The notes beneath the pieces are model-generated. The model did no database searches and was not told where the DNA came from. It saw nothing but the letters and a program-made list of their open reading frames with translations. The translations under genes were made by a program, and so were the position numbers. From positions 124,001 through 188,000 of the forward strand of contig NZ_SGWI01000004.1 in the NCBI RefSeq assembly GCF_004519405.1: a stretch of 64,000 nt of DNA, in the 5' to 3' direction. Source of the stretch: Pseudomonas sp. BCA17 (GTDB lineage Bacteria; Pseudomonadota; Gammaproteobacteria; Pseudomonadales; Pseudomonadaceae). How positions within the stretch are numbered: position 1 is the first letter of the stretch; every line of letters begins with the position of its first letter. Below, piece by piece: positions 25,993-35,678 of this stretch.

Positions 25993-26101
25993 CTGTGGCG
26001 AGGGAGCTTGCTCCCGTTGGACTGCGGAGCAGGCCCAGTCTTTTCAAGCCCAAAGCTGGGGCCGCTTCGCGACCCAGCGGGAGCAAGCTCCCTCCCCACA
26101 G
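25993..26101. repeat. REPIN, GGGAGCTTGCTCCC type
   Basis: Arms CTGTGGCGAGGGAGCTTGCT (from 25993) and AGCAAGCTCCCTCCCCACAG (to 26101) are inverted with one mismatch around a 61-nt spacer that itself contains an inverted GGACTGCGGAGCAGG / CGCTTCGCGACCC-like core. It fills most of the 364-bp gap between phnM remnant and the lipoprotein gene. Confidence 0.88.
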
Positions 26102-26152
26102 TGACTATGCTCCTCCGTAACTGACTGGCATTAACCCGAAGGTCGCCTCTTG

Positions 26153-26548
26153 TCATTGCGCGTACTGCTTGCTCAACCCCGGCGGCACGCCGTGCACGTC
26201 GGTTTCTTCCCAGGGGCCGTTCGGGCTGATCGAACGGCTCCAGCCGTTGCTCCAGCGGTAGTAGGTACGCTGGCGATAGAAGGTGTCGGGCTGGTCGTCG
26301 AGTACGTAGACCTGCATCTTGCCGTCCCAGTGGCTGGCGGCGCCCGGCGGCGGGGCGAAGGTCGGCGATTTGGTGGGCAAAGGTTTCGGTGCGGGTGTGA
26401 CCGGACCGGAAGGCTTGGTGCTCGGTTGGGTCGACGGGCCCGACGGCGGGATGGTCGGGCCAGTGGGCGCGGGAGGGGGTCGGTGGACCGCACAGGCGCT
26501 CAGGCCAAGTACCAGACTGAGCAGGGTGATGCGTGCAAATGCGGTCAT
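26153..26548 (-). CDS. Hypothetical proline-rich lipoprotein
   Basis: 131 residues. Signal peptide with lipobox LSAC (Cys19), so likely membrane-anchored. Residues 23-70 are Pro/Ser/Thr-rich (PPSGPSTQPSTKPSGP), a flexible spacer. The C-terminal 60 residues have an aromatic core (DGKMQVYVLDDQPDTFYRQRTYYRWSNGWSRS). I do not recognise the domain. It lies 15 bp after ccmI on the same strand and might be read with the ccm operon. Confidence 0.75.
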   Translation of the reverse strand: MTAFARITLLSLVLGLSACAVHRPPPAPTGPTIPPSGPSTQPSTKPSGPVTPAPKPLPTKSPTFAPPPGAASHWDGKMQVYVLDDQPDTFYRQRTYYRWSNGWSRSISPNGPWEETDVHGVPPGLSKQYAQ

Positions 26549-26563
26549 AGGCGTTTCCTCGTA

Positions 26564-27748
26564 TTACTTATCCGGACTGTCGATGGTCAGTTGCTGCACC
26601 GCAGCGGTAGTGCTGGCCAACGGTTGACTGCGGCCGATCCACTCGCCAGTGGTCGGAAGACCTGCCCGGGATATGCGCGCAACCAGTTGGACTTCGGGGA
26701 AGTTCGACAGTTTCAACTGCGGCATCATGGCGTCGGCGTCGCCCAGTTCGACAGTCACCGGCAGTTCGGCCACGGTGACGCGTTTGGCCGCCAATGGTGC
26801 CGGCGGGCCGGAGACGGCGCGGGCAAAGATGAACACGCTGTCGGTGGGCAGGGCCTTGGCCTTCACCTCGGTCGACAAATCCACACGCACTTTCATCACC
26901 GCTTTCGGCGCGACGGTGCCACCGCTTTCCTTCAGTTTTTCGGCCGCACGATCAATCCCGCCTTGCAGCGCCACACGGGAGTTGTCCTGCGGTGGCAGTT
27001 GCGCCAGCAGACGATTCCAGTAGTCGATCGCTTCCTGATAACGCTGGCCTTCAAAAGCTGCGATACCCAGCAGGCCGAGGCTGGTGACTTCCTTTGGATC
27101 CAGCTTCAACGCCTCGTCGGTCAGCGCTTGAACCTTGGGCGACCACTGTTTGTTGTCGGCAAAGTACTGCGCCTGCGCCCACTGGCCGAGCAGTTCCGGC
27201 TGGCGACCGGCCAGGGCCACGGTGCGCTCGAAGACTTTAGCGGCATCGGCGGAGCGATCCTGCGCCATATAGGCGCGGCCGAGGAAGTACAGGCCTTCGG
27301 CCGAATCCGGTTGGGCGGCGGCGGCGCGCTCCAGGCGCTGGGTCATGTCTTCCATGGACACCGGCGGCTGGGAGAATTCGCGGGTCAGCTCGACCTTGTC
27401 GCTGGCGCCGAAGTGCAGGTACAGGCTGATGCCCAATACCGGGACCAGAAGTGCAGCGAGCAATGGCAGCGGCTTGCCCAGGCGCGACTCACGGGGTTTT
27501 TCCGCGCCTTCGGTGTCAGCCAGCAACTCACGGGCCGCTTCCGCGCGGCCGGCATCGAGTTGCGCCGCATTGAGCACGCCCTCGTCCTGCTGCACTTGCA
27601 GTTCGGCAACACGTTCCTGGTACAGGGCCACGTTCAATGCGGTGCGATCCTCTTCGCGTTGAGCACGGCGGCCGCGCAGTACAGGAATCAACAGGAAACT
27701 CAGGGCAATCAGAAGCAGCAAGCCGGCTGCGAGCCAGAAATCAATCAT
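26564..27748 (-). CDS. ccmI: Cytochrome c maturation protein CcmI (CycH)
   Basis: 394 residues from ATG 27748 ([26 protein letters not shown]). N-terminal transmembrane helix, a coiled segment rich in Glu/Arg, a second helix ([20 protein letters not shown]), then TPR units at about 130-270 ([50 protein letters not shown]) and a C-terminal beta domain. It holds apocytochrome c for heme ligation. It overlaps ccmH by 8 bp and is the last of the ccm genes. Confidence 0.94.
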   Translation of the reverse strand: MIDFWLAAGLLLLIALSFLLIPVLRGRRAQREEDRTALNVALYQERVAELQVQQDEGVLNAAQLDAGRAEAARELLADTEGAEKPRESRLGKPLPLLAALLVPVLGISLYLHFGASDKVELTREFSQPPVSMEDMTQRLERAAAAQPDSAEGLYFLGRAYMAQDRSADAAKVFERTVALAGRQPELLGQWAQAQYFADNKQWSPKVQALTDEALKLDPKEVTSLGLLGIAAFEGQRYQEAIDYWNRLLAQLPPQDNSRVALQGGIDRAAEKLKESGGTVAPKAVMKVRVDLSTEVKAKALPTDSVFIFARAVSGPPAPLAAKRVTVAELPVTVELGDADAMMPQLKLSNFPEVQLVARISRAGLPTTGEWIGRSQPLASTTAAVQQLTIDSPDK

Positions 27749-28214
27749 CAGTCTTGGTGTCCAGCAATTGGTCGAGACGTTTACGCTCTTCAGGGGACAG
27801 TGCATCGCTGCCATCCGTCGGCGCAGCACGACGACGGCGCACGATCACGGCCATTACCACGACGCCGGTCAGCAGCAGGCCGGCCGGGCCGAACCAGAGC
27901 AGCGCGGTCTTGCCGGTGAGGGCCGGTTTGTAACGCACGAAATCTCCGTAGCGATCAACCATGAAGTCGATGATCTGCTGGTTGTCCTTGCCCTCCCCCA
28001 GCATGCGGAAGATTTCTTTACGCAGGTCGGCGGCAATCGGTGCGTTGGAGTCGGCGATGTCCTGGTTCTGGCACTTGGGGCAGCGCAGTTCCTTGGTCAG
28101 GTCGCGGAAACGCTCGCGCTCGGCGTCATTGGCGAATTCGTAGGTGTCGATGGCAGCGTGGGCCACGCCCGCCAGGCCCAGCGCCAGCACGGCAGCGGTC
28201 AACCAACGCTTCAT
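27741..28214 (-). CDS. ccmH: Cytochrome c maturation protein CcmH (CycL)
   Basis: 157 residues. Signal peptide to about residue 20, then the thiol motif LRCPKCQNQ with C45 and C48, which reduces or holds the CxxCH cysteines of apocytochrome c. A transmembrane helix follows ([22 protein letters not shown]), with a basic, then acidic, cytoplasmic tail. This is the short CcmH type, with the TPR part encoded separately as ccmI. It overlaps ccmG by 4 bp. Confidence 0.95.
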   Translation of the reverse strand: MKRWLTAAVLALGLAGVAHAAIDTYEFANDAERERFRDLTKELRCPKCQNQDIADSNAPIAADLRKEIFRMLGEGKDNQQIIDFMVDRYGDFVRYKPALTGKTALLWFGPAGLLLTGVVVMAVIVRRRRAAPTDGSDALSPEERKRLDQLLDTKTDD

Positions 28215-28747
28215 GGCTTGGCCTCATCGACCAGCGCCTGATACTTGGCGGCCAGTTGCTCACGCCATACCACTTCGTCGATCACGCCGACGTATTTGTC
28301 GCGGATTACGCCCTTGGCGTCGATAAAGAAGGTTTCCGGGGCGCCGTACACACCGAGGTTCAAACCCAGGTTGCCGTCTTCGTCGCGAATATCCAGCTGG
28401 TACGGGTTGTGGAACTCCGCCAGCCACTTCAATGCCGCCGCATTGTCGTCCTTGTAATTGATGCCGTAGATCACCACGCCCTTCTCGGCCAGCTTGTTCA
28501 GCACCGGGTGTTCGACGCGGCACGAGATGCACCAGGTGCCCCACACGTTGACCAGCGCCGGCTTGCCCAGCAGGTCGGCCTGGGTCAGGGTCTTGTCGCC
28601 CTGCACCGTCGGCAAACTGAACGCCGGGAATGGCTTGCCGATCATGGCCGAGGGCAGCTCGGCCGGGTCCAGGTACAAGCCGCGATAGAGGAACACCGCC
28701 ACCACCAGAAATGCTGCCAGCGGCAGCACCATCAACCAACGCTTCAT
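28211..28747 (-). CDS. ccmG: Periplasmic thioredoxin CcmG/DsbE
   Basis: 178 residues. N-terminal membrane anchor (residues 4-22), thioredoxin fold with active site WGTWCISCRVEHP (C73 and C76), IYGINYKDD and the cis-Pro region GAPETFFIDAKG. It supplies reductant for apocytochrome c thiols. ATGA overlap with ccmF. Confidence 0.95.
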   Translation of the reverse strand: MKRWLMVLPLAAFLVVAVFLYRGLYLDPAELPSAMIGKPFPAFSLPTVQGDKTLTQADLLGKPALVNVWGTWCISCRVEHPVLNKLAEKGVVIYGINYKDDNAAALKWLAEFHNPYQLDIRDEDGNLGLNLGVYGAPETFFIDAKGVIRDKYVGVIDEVVWREQLAAKYQALVDEAKP

Positions 28748-30735
28748 ACCGCCGCTCCCTGCAGGCCGAGGGCTTCACGCACCCGGCTCTTGACCTTGAC
28801 CCGATAACGCCGGTCCAGCGCGGCAAGCAAACCACCCAACCCGGTGAGCAGGCCGCCGAACCAGATCCAGCGTACAAACGGCTTCACATGCACGCGTACC
28901 GCCCAGGCGCCATCGCCCAGAGGCTCCCCCAGCGCCACATAGAGATCGCGGGTGAAACCGGCGTCGATACCCGCTTCGGTCATCATCGAACTCTGCACGG
29001 TATACAAGCGTTTTTCCGGGTGCAGCACGGCCACTTCCCGGCCGTTGCGCACGACGCGCACGGTGCCTTTGTCTGAGGTGAAATTCGGACCTTCGAAGTG
29101 CCTGGCGCCTTCGAAAATGAAGTGGTAACCGGCCAGGTCCATGGCCTCGCCCGGCGCCAGGCGCAGGTCGCGCTCGGCGCTGTTCTGGCTGGACAACACC
29201 ACGCCCAATGCACATACGGCAATGCCGATGTGGGCGATCTGCATGCCCCAATAGCTACGGGTCAACGTCGGCAAGCCTTTGATCAGGCCTTTGTGGCGGG
29301 TCTTGTCGAAGATATCGCGCACGCCGGCCAGCAACACCCAGGCTGCAAGCAGGAAGGTGGCGAGCACCGCCCAGTTGAAGTCGCCATACGCGATGCCGGC
29401 GATCACCGCCAGGGCCACGCTGCCCAGCAGTACCGGCATCAGCATACCGACCAGCCATTTGACGGGGGTGTCTTTCCAGCGCACCAGCACCCCAACGGCC
29501 ATCACTACCATCAACAAGCCCATCAATGGGATGAACAACGCATTGAAGTACGGCGGGCCGACGGACAGCTTGGCGCCGCTCAAGGCATCCAGTACCAGTG
29601 GGTACAGGGTGCCGAGCAGGATCATCGAAGCGGCCACCACCAACACCAGGTTATTGCCCAGCAGCAGGGTTTCCCGCGACCACAGGTTGAAACCCACCTG
29701 GCTCTTGACCACTGGCGCGCGCAGGGCGAACAGGGTGAGTGAACCACCGACCACGAACAGCAGGAAGATCAGGATGAATACGCCGCGCGCAGGGTCGGAC
29801 GCAAACGCATGCACCGAAGTCAGCACGCCCGAACGAACGAGGAAGGTGCCGAGCAGGCTGAGGGAAAATGCCGCAATCGCCAGCAGCACGGTCCAGCTCT
29901 TGAACACACCGCGTTTTTCAGTGACGGCCAGCGAGTGAATCAGCGCCGTGCCCACCAGCCAAGGCATGAAGGAGGCGTTTTCTACCGGGTCCCAGAACCA
30001 CCAGCCGCCCCAGCCGAGTTCGTAATAGGCCCACCATGACCCGAGGGTGATACCAATGCCGAGGAAGGCCCAGGCCACAATGGTCCATGGCCGCGACCAG
30101 CGCGCCCAGGCGGCATCGAGGCGGCCGCCGAGCAAGGCGGCGATGGCGAAGGCGAAGGCCACCGAGAAACCGACGTAACCCATATAGAGCATCGGCGGGT
30201 GCACGATCAGGCCGATGTCCTGCAGCAGTGGGTTGAGGTCGCGACCGTCCGCTGGGATCTGCGGAAGGATGCGGCTGAACGGGTTGGAAGTCATGATCAG
30301 GAACAGCAGGAAGCCCACGCTGATCATGCCCATCACCGCCAGTACACGGGCCAGCATCACCTGCGGCAGTTGGCGCGAGAACACCGACACGGCGAAGGTC
30401 CAGCCGCCGAGGATCAGCGCCCACAGCAGCAGCGAACCTTCGTGGGCGCCCCATACGGCGCTGAACTTGTAGTACCAAGGCAAGGCGCTGTTGGAGTTAT
30501 TGGCCACATAGGCGACGGAAAAATCGTCGGTCATGAAAGCGTAGGTCAGGCAGCCAAACGCAAACACCAGGAACGCAAACTGGCCCCAGGCGGCCGGCTG
30601 CGCCAGGCTCATCCACAGGCGGTCGCCACGCCAGGCCCCGAGCAACGGCACCACCGCCTGCACGACGGCGAAGCAAAGGGCGAGGATCATCGCCAAATGG
30701 CCCAGTTCCGGAATAAACAGTGCGGACGTCATCAC
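28744..30735 (-). CDS. ccmF: Heme lyase subunit CcmF
   Basis: 663 residues, about 15 transmembrane segments. The tryptophan-rich WWD-type heme motif is WGGWWFWDPVENASFMPWL at about residues 225-243, with conserved His in periplasmic loops (LIVHPPMLYMGYVGF; VTEKRGVFKSW). CcmF takes heme from CcmE and joins it to apocytochrome c with CcmH and CcmI. ccmE ends one base before its start codon, so translation is coupled. Confidence 0.96.
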   Translation of the reverse strand: MMTSALFIPELGHLAMILALCFAVVQAVVPLLGAWRGDRLWMSLAQPAAWGQFAFLVFAFGCLTYAFMTDDFSVAYVANNSNSALPWYYKFSAVWGAHEGSLLLWALILGGWTFAVSVFSRQLPQVMLARVLAVMGMISVGFLLFLIMTSNPFSRILPQIPADGRDLNPLLQDIGLIVHPPMLYMGYVGFSVAFAFAIAALLGGRLDAAWARWSRPWTIVAWAFLGIGITLGSWWAYYELGWGGWWFWDPVENASFMPWLVGTALIHSLAVTEKRGVFKSWTVLLAIAAFSLSLLGTFLVRSGVLTSVHAFASDPARGVFILIFLLFVVGGSLTLFALRAPVVKSQVGFNLWSRETLLLGNNLVLVVAASMILLGTLYPLVLDALSGAKLSVGPPYFNALFIPLMGLLMVVMAVGVLVRWKDTPVKWLVGMLMPVLLGSVALAVIAGIAYGDFNWAVLATFLLAAWVLLAGVRDIFDKTRHKGLIKGLPTLTRSYWGMQIAHIGIAVCALGVVLSSQNSAERDLRLAPGEAMDLAGYHFIFEGARHFEGPNFTSDKGTVRVVRNGREVAVLHPEKRLYTVQSSMMTEAGIDAGFTRDLYVALGEPLGDGAWAVRVHVKPFVRWIWFGGLLTGLGGLLAALDRRYRVKVKSRVREALGLQGAAV

Positions 30736-31191
30736 TTAGCCCTCCTTGGCTGGCGTCGGTGCGGATTGGCCGCTGTCCTTTAACGCTTTGGTCACTTCCG
30801 GGGGCATGTATTTCTCATCATGCTTGGCCAGCACTTCATCGGCCACCACCACGCCGTCGGCGTTGAGTTTGCCCAGGGCAACAATACCCTGGCCTTCGCG
30901 GAACAGGTCCGGAAGGATGCCGCGGTAGGTAATGGTCACCGCCTTGTTGAAGTCGGTGACCACGAACGTCACGTCCAGGGAGTCGGAGGAGCGTTTCAGC
31001 GAGCCTTTCTCCACCATGCCACCGGCGCGGATGCGTGTGTCATGCGGCGCTTCGCCATTGGCGATCTGGGTCGGGGTGTAGAACAGGTTGATGTTCTGCT
31101 GCAAGGCACTCAAGGCCAGGGTCACGGCAATGCCGACGCCGGCCAGGATGGCAAGGATGATCAACAGACGTTTTCTACGCAGCGGATTCAC
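30736..31191 (-). CDS. ccmE: Heme chaperone CcmE
   Basis: 151 residues. N-terminal anchor ([19 protein letters not shown]), OB-fold core ([43 protein letters not shown]) and the heme-binding HxxxY motif in [12 protein letters not shown] (H124, Y128). It binds heme covalently in the periplasm. ATG overlaps the end of ccmD. Confidence 0.96.
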   Translation of the reverse strand: MNPLRRKRLLIILAILAGVGIAVTLALSALQQNINLFYTPTQIANGEAPHDTRIRAGGMVEKGSLKRSSDSLDVTFVVTDFNKAVTITYRGILPDLFREGQGIVALGKLNADGVVVADEVLAKHDEKYMPPEVTKALKDSGQSAPTPAKEG

Positions 31192-31364
31192 TTATCGGTC
31201 TCCCGGCGCAGACGACGCGCCTCTTGTTGCAGGTAACGCTTGCGGGCCAGGATCGGCGCGGCGACGTTGAGGGCCAGCACCGCCAGGCAGATGCCATAGG
31301 CCGTCCAGACATACAGGCCGTGGTGGCCCATGGCGAGAAAGTCACTGAAAGATGCAAAACTCAT
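31188..31364 (-). CDS. ccmD: CcmD, small heme exporter accessory protein
   Basis: 58 residues from ATG 31364 ([20 protein letters not shown]). One transmembrane helix after the conserved MGHHGLYVW, then a basic cytoplasmic tail (RRLRRETDK). CcmD joins CcmABC and helps release holo-CcmE. It overlaps ccmC by 4 bp, which fixes the start against the longer frame. Confidence 0.93.
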   Translation of the reverse strand: MSFASFSDFLAMGHHGLYVWTAYGICLAVLALNVAAPILARKRYLQQEARRLRRETDK

Positions 31365-32116
31365 CCACGCGCTCCCAGGCAGGCTTGCACTTCGGCCTTG
31401 ACCCAACTGGCGCGGGCTTCACGCTTAAGCACTTCGAGGCGCATGCGCATCAGGAGCACGGCCCCGAAGAAGCAGTAGAACCCCAGCACCATCAGCAGCA
31501 ACGGTGCCCACATTTCCACGGGCATCGCCGGTTTTTCGGTGAGGGTGAACGTGGCGCCCTGGTGCAGGGTGTTCCACCACTGCACCGAGTATTTGATGAT
31601 GGGGATGTTGATCACCCCGACAATCGCCAGCACCGCACAGGCCTTGGCGGCACTCTCACGATTGCTGATCGCGTTACCCAATGCAATCAGACCGAAGTAC
31701 AGGAACAGCAGGATCAACATGGACGTTAGTCGCGCGTCCCACACCCACCACGAACCCCAGGTCGGTTTGCCCCAGATCGCGCCGGTCACCAGTGCCACGG
31801 CGGTCATCCAGGCACCGATGGGCGCGGCGCATTGCAGGGCGACATCGGCCAGCTTCATTTTCCACACCAGCCCGACGATGCCGCACACCGCCAGCATCAC
31901 GTAGCAGGACTGGGCCAGCATCGCGGCAGGTACGTGGATATAGATGATCCGAAAGCTGTTGCCTTGCTGGTAGTCCGGCGGCGCGAAGGCCAGGCCCCAG
32001 ACCAGGCCGACGCCGATCAGCAAGAGGGCGGCGATGCTCAACCACGGCAGCAGCTTGCCGCTGATACCATAAAACCATTTGGGCGAGCCGAGCTTGTGAA
32101 ACCAGGTCCAGTTCAT
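31361..32116 (-). CDS. ccmC: Heme exporter/handling protein CcmC
   Basis: 251 residues from ATG 32116 ([20 protein letters not shown]), preceded by GGAAA; starts at GTG 32131 or ATG 32128 are possible but less typical. Six membrane helices and the [13 protein letters not shown] tryptophan motif with a periplasmic His on each side ([22 protein letters not shown]). It loads heme onto CcmE. Confidence 0.95.
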   Translation of the reverse strand: MNWTWFHKLGSPKWFYGISGKLLPWLSIAALLLIGVGLVWGLAFAPPDYQQGNSFRIIYIHVPAAMLAQSCYVMLAVCGIVGLVWKMKLADVALQCAAPIGAWMTAVALVTGAIWGKPTWGSWWVWDARLTSMLILLFLYFGLIALGNAISNRESAAKACAVLAIVGVINIPIIKYSVQWWNTLHQGATFTLTEKPAMPVEMWAPLLLMVLGFYCFFGAVLLMRMRLEVLKREARASWVKAEVQACLGARG

Positions 32117-32205
32117 TGCTGTTTCCATCACGGTGGCTTCCCGTCGTAGCGGGACGCTCAGGGGTCTTTACTGGTTAAGGTTATTGCGCTCTCAACCAGA
32201 CCTCA

Positions 32206-32874
32206 TTATTCGCCGACGCTGATCTTCAGGCCGGCGGCTATAGCAAAGGGTGTCAGGGTTACCGCCAGGGCGGTCAGGCTACCAAGCCACAAGAGGTAAC
32301 CGGTCGCCGGCATGCCCATGAGCGCGGCTTGCAGAGCACCGCTGCCCAGGATCAACACCGGGATATACAAAGGCAGAATCAACAGGGCCAGCAACAGGCC
32401 ACCCCGTTTCAAACCGACAGTCAACGCTGCGCCCACGGCCCCCAACAGGCTGAGCACCGGCGTACCGAGCAACAAGGATAGAAGCAATACCGGCAGGCAC
32501 TCCACGGGCAGCCCCAGCATCATCGCCAACAGTGGGGAGAGCAAGACCAGCGCCAAGCCGGAAAAAAACCAGTGTGCCAGCACCTTGGCCAGTACCAGAA
32601 GTGGCAGAGGGTGCGACGAAAGGACCCACTGTTCAAGGGAACCGTCTTCGAAATCACTGCGAAACAGCCCGTCCAGCGAGAGCAGGACGGACAAAAGTGC
32701 GGCCACCCACACCAGTCCTGGAGACAAGGTTTGCAACAGTTTAGTCTCGGGGCCAACCGCCAACGGAAACAAGGCAATCACGATGGCGAAGAACACCAGC
32801 GGGTTGGCCAGTTCGGCCGGGCGACGGCACAACAACCGCGCTTCACGGGCGACCAGCAGGGCGAACACGCTCAT
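32206..32874 (-). CDS. ccmB: CcmB, ABC permease subunit of the heme maturation complex
   Basis: 222 residues from ATG 32874, overlapping ccmA by 4 bp (ATGA). Six hydrophobic segments and the family stretch [32 protein letters not shown]. Forms the membrane part of the CcmAB ATPase that frees heme-CcmE from CcmC. An 89-bp gap follows before ccmC, the only real gap in the cluster. Confidence 0.95.
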   Translation of the reverse strand: MSVFALLVAREARLLCRRPAELANPLVFFAIVIALFPLAVGPETKLLQTLSPGLVWVAALLSVLLSLDGLFRSDFEDGSLEQWVLSSHPLPLLVLAKVLAHWFFSGLALVLLSPLLAMMLGLPVECLPVLLLSLLLGTPVLSLLGAVGAALTVGLKRGGLLLALLILPLYIPVLILGSGALQAALMGMPATGYLLWLGSLTALAVTLTPFAIAAGLKISVGE

Positions 32875-33506
32875 AGCGACCACCGCCCCAGGTCCAGCTC
32901 GCGATAACCGGCGGGCAGGCGGGTCAGGGTGTGGTGAGTGGTCAGCAGCACCAGGCCGCCCTGCTCACAGTGCCGGGCCAGGTGTTCTTCAAGTTGAGCG
33001 ACACCTTGTTTGTCGAGGGCGGTGAAGGGCTCGTCGAGAATCCACAGCGGCGGGCCGGGCAGATATAAACGCGCCAGGGCCACGCGACGCTGCTGGCCGG
33101 CAGACAGGGTGTGGCAAGGCACGTCTTCGAAACCCTTGAGGCCGACGGCGGCCAGGGCCTGCCAGATGGCGTCACGGGTCGCGGGATGATGCAGGGCGCT
33201 GAGCCAACTGAGGTTTTCTTCAGCGGTGAGCACATCCTTGATGCCGGCGGCGTGGCCGATCCATACGAGGTTGCGTGCAAGCGTGCTGCGTTGTTCGTTG
33301 AGGGGCTTGCCGTTGAGGCGGACTTCTCCGGCCGTCGGCTGCATCAGGCCGGCCAGCAGGCGCAGCAAACTGGTCTTGCCGCTGCCATTGGGGCCGCTGA
33401 TCTGCACCATGTCGCCGCCCGTCAGCCGCAGTTCGAGGTGTTCGAACAGCAGGCGCAGGTCGCGTTCACAGGCAAGCGCTACGGCTTCAAGAAGAGGGCT
33501 GGTCAA
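32871..33506 (-). CDS. ccmA: CcmA, ATPase subunit of the heme maturation complex
   Basis: 211 residues. Walker [10 protein letters not shown], signature [14 protein letters not shown] and Walker [13 protein letters not shown] with the H-loop TTHH. First gene of the ccm operon, divergent from the fliK-like gene with a 200-bp shared upstream region. Confidence 0.95.
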   Translation of the reverse strand: MTSPLLEAVALACERDLRLLFEHLELRLTGGDMVQISGPNGSGKTSLLRLLAGLMQPTAGEVRLNGKPLNEQRSTLARNLVWIGHAAGIKDVLTAEENLSWLSALHHPATRDAIWQALAAVGLKGFEDVPCHTLSAGQQRRVALARLYLPGPPLWILDEPFTALDKQGVAQLEEHLARHCEQGGLVLLTTHHTLTRLPAGYRELDLGRWSL

Positions 33507-33706
33507 GAGATCGCGGGCCTTTACGGTTCAAGTCGGCGGTGCAGCGGCCGTTATAGAGAGATGCACAATAACGGCTTTGGCGACCGATTTTAGAGAGCTG
33601 GATCAAATAGTTGTGAGGTTTTTACCGCTCTCTTTGCAGACGGGCGGCATTATACATGTGATGCCCTACTCTAAAGAGGGCAATTTCCCCAGAGACGACG
33701 CGTACG

Positions 33707-35284
33707 ATGACCGGTGAGATCAACCTTCCTCCTCTGCCTCCAACCCCGGCGCCCGCACCTGCCCCACTGCCTGCGACCGGTGAGTTGCTCAAACTGCTGG
33801 AGCCGCAGACGGGGCTGATCGACCCTGGCAAGACCGCGAACGCCGAAGTGCTCGCGCTTAAACAAGGCGGCGACACTTTTCAGCTGTTGCTCAAACTGAC
33901 CCTGGATGGCGGTCGCCAGACCTTGGTGCAAGCCAGCAGTGCCCAACCTTTGCCATTGGGCAGCAACGTGGTGGTGAGCCAGACACCAACGGGCAACCTG
34001 ACCCTCTCCTTGCAGCAAGCCATAAGCGCCAACGTCGCGGCCCTTACCCGCATCGATACCACGCAAATGCCCGAGGGCACGCTGCTGCAAGCCAAGGTGC
34101 TGACCACCCAGATGCTGCCTCAGGGCACCACGCAGCCAGCGATCTATCGCTCGCTGGTGAGCGTGCTCAACAATGCCCTGGCAGGCGCCACCCTCACGGT
34201 GGAGAGCCCACAGCCGCTGCGGGTCGGCAGCTTGCTCAGCGCCGTGGTGCAGAATGCGCAAACCCTGAACTTCGTACCCTTGAGCGGGCTCAAGGATCAG
34301 TTGGCCGTCGCGCAGCAACTCTCGACCCAGCAAAGCCGCCAGGGCTCGCTGGATGTGCTCTTCACCGCGCTGCAAAACCTGCCCGCCAGCGACAGCACCT
34401 CCGCCGACCTGCGCGCCGCCGCCGACCGATTGCTCGCCGCCCTGCCCGACCTGGCACAAGCCAGTAACCCCAAGGTGCTGGCGCAACTGGTACAGAACAG
34501 CGGCGCCTTTCTTGAAGCCAGGTTACTGGCCGGGCAAAACCCGCAGATACCGCCGCTGGACATGAAAGGCGCGCTGCTGCGCCTGGTCGCCGATTTGTTG
34601 CCGGCCCTGCCCACCTCAACCAACCTGAAGGCCATCCTTGCCGCCAACACGCTGGCCCAAGTGCTACCGAACTTCGTGCGCAATCCACTGAGCACCCTTG
34701 GCCAGATCAGTGCCCGGCAAGCACCCGCCGGTTTTCCGTTACCGGATCGGCTGATGCAGCGCCTGGAAGGCGAAGGCGACCTGGAAAACCTGCTGCGCCT
34801 GGCTGCCGCAGCGATCTCTCGGTTGCAAAGCCACCAGCTGTCGAGCCTGGAACAAACCGGCCTCACCGCCGACGGCCGTCTGCAAACCACCTGGCAGTTG
34901 GAAATCCCCCTGCGCACCCTGCAGGACATCGTACCGTTGCAGGTCAAGTTCCAGCGTGAAGAGCCTGCGCCGGACAAGGAGCAGCCCGAACGCAAAGAGA
35001 AAAAAGACCCCAGGCAGATGCTCTGGCGCGTCGAGTTGGCGTTCGACATGGAGCCGCTGGGGCCGTTGCAGGTCCAGGCCCAACTGAGCCAGGGCAAACT
35101 GTCCAGCCAACTGTGGGCGGCCCGGCCATTCACCGCCAGCTTGATCGAAAGCCATTTGGGCAGCCTGCGCGAGCGTTTGGTGACCTCAGGTCTGAATGTC
35201 GGTGATCTGGATTGCCACGTCGGTACCCCGCCGCGCGGGCCGCGAACCGGGTTGGAACAGCGCTGGGTGGATGAAACCGCATGA
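33707..35284 (+). CDS. FliK-like flagellar hook-length control family protein
   Basis: 525 residues. A Pro-rich start (LPPLPPTPAPAPAPLP), a long Gln/Leu/Ala-rich middle, and a C-terminal FliK (Flg_hook) domain at about 400-515: WRVELAFDMEPLGPLQVQAQL, SQLWAARPFTASLIESHLGSLRERLVTSGLNVGDLDCHVG. True fliK lies in the flagellar clusters; this paralogue sits beside ccm and is coupled by overlap to an FlhB-C-like gene. The role is probably regulatory or in export switching, but unproven. Confidence 0.8.
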   Translation: MTGEINLPPLPPTPAPAPAPLPATGELLKLLEPQTGLIDPGKTANAEVLALKQGGDTFQLLLKLTLDGGRQTLVQASSAQPLPLGSNVVVSQTPTGNLTLSLQQAISANVAALTRIDTTQMPEGTLLQAKVLTTQMLPQGTTQPAIYRSLVSVLNNALAGATLTVESPQPLRVGSLLSAVVQNAQTLNFVPLSGLKDQLAVAQQLSTQQSRQGSLDVLFTALQNLPASDSTSADLRAAADRLLAALPDLAQASNPKVLAQLVQNSGAFLEARLLAGQNPQIPPLDMKGALLRLVADLLPALPTSTNLKAILAANTLAQVLPNFVRNPLSTLGQISARQAPAGFPLPDRLMQRLEGEGDLENLLRLAAAAISRLQSHQLSSLEQTGLTADGRLQTTWQLEIPLRTLQDIVPLQVKFQREEPAPDKEQPERKEKKDPRQMLWRVELAFDMEPLGPLQVQAQLSQGKLSSQLWAARPFTASLIESHLGSLRERLVTSGLNVGDLDCHVGTPPRGPRTGLEQRWVDETA

Positions 35285-35610
35285 AAAACACTCATCCGCC
35301 CCGCCAGGCGATTGCCCTCAAGTACGACGGCCAGCAGGCACCGACCCTGACTGCCAAAGGCGATGATGCGCTGGCTGAAGCGATCCTGAAGTTGGCGCAG
35401 GACAATGAAGTCCCGATCTATGAAAACGCCGAGTTGGTGAAGCTGCTGGCGCGCATGGAGTTGGGCGACAGTATTCCTGAGGAGCTTTACCGCACGGTGG
35501 CGGAAATCATTGCGTTTGCCTGGTCGTTGAAAGGCAAGTTCCCGGCAGGGTTCGATCCGGATGCGGCGCCAGTGGAACGGGATGTAACGGAGCGTGGCGA
35601 CGATTACTGA
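35281..35610 (+). CDS. FlhB cytoplasmic-domain-like protein (EscU/YscU/FlhB family)
   Basis: 109 residues, overlapping the FliK-like gene by 4 bp. It matches the C-terminal cytoplasmic domain of export switch proteins: AIALKYDGQQAPTLTAKGDD and ILKLAQDNEVPIYENAELVKLLARMELGDSIPEELYRTVAEIIAFAW. The transmembrane part of FlhB and the self-cleaving NPTH motif are missing. Such FhlX-like proteins exist in other bacteria, some able to replace the FlhB C-terminal piece. It forms a natural pair with the FliK-like gene, because FliK acts on FlhB-C. Confidence 0.85.
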   Translation: MKNTHPPRQAIALKYDGQQAPTLTAKGDDALAEAILKLAQDNEVPIYENAELVKLLARMELGDSIPEELYRTVAEIIAFAWSLKGKFPAGFDPDAAPVERDVTERGDDY

Positions 35611-35637
35611 GTTTTAACTGACATGCGTAGATCCAGA

Positions 35638-35665
35638 TGTGGGAGCGGGCAAGCCCACTCCCACA
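35638..35665. repeat. REP hairpin
   Basis: TGTGGGAG CGGGCAAGCCCA CTCCCACA between the convergent flhB-like gene and moeA. It may double as a transcription end for both. Confidence 0.8.
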
Positions 35666-35678
35666 GGGGGATTTGTGT

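Noticed and set aside
26150..27919. 589-codon open frame on the plus strand
   Set aside because: Antisense shadow of ccmI and the lipoprotein gene; no domain and no ribosome site.
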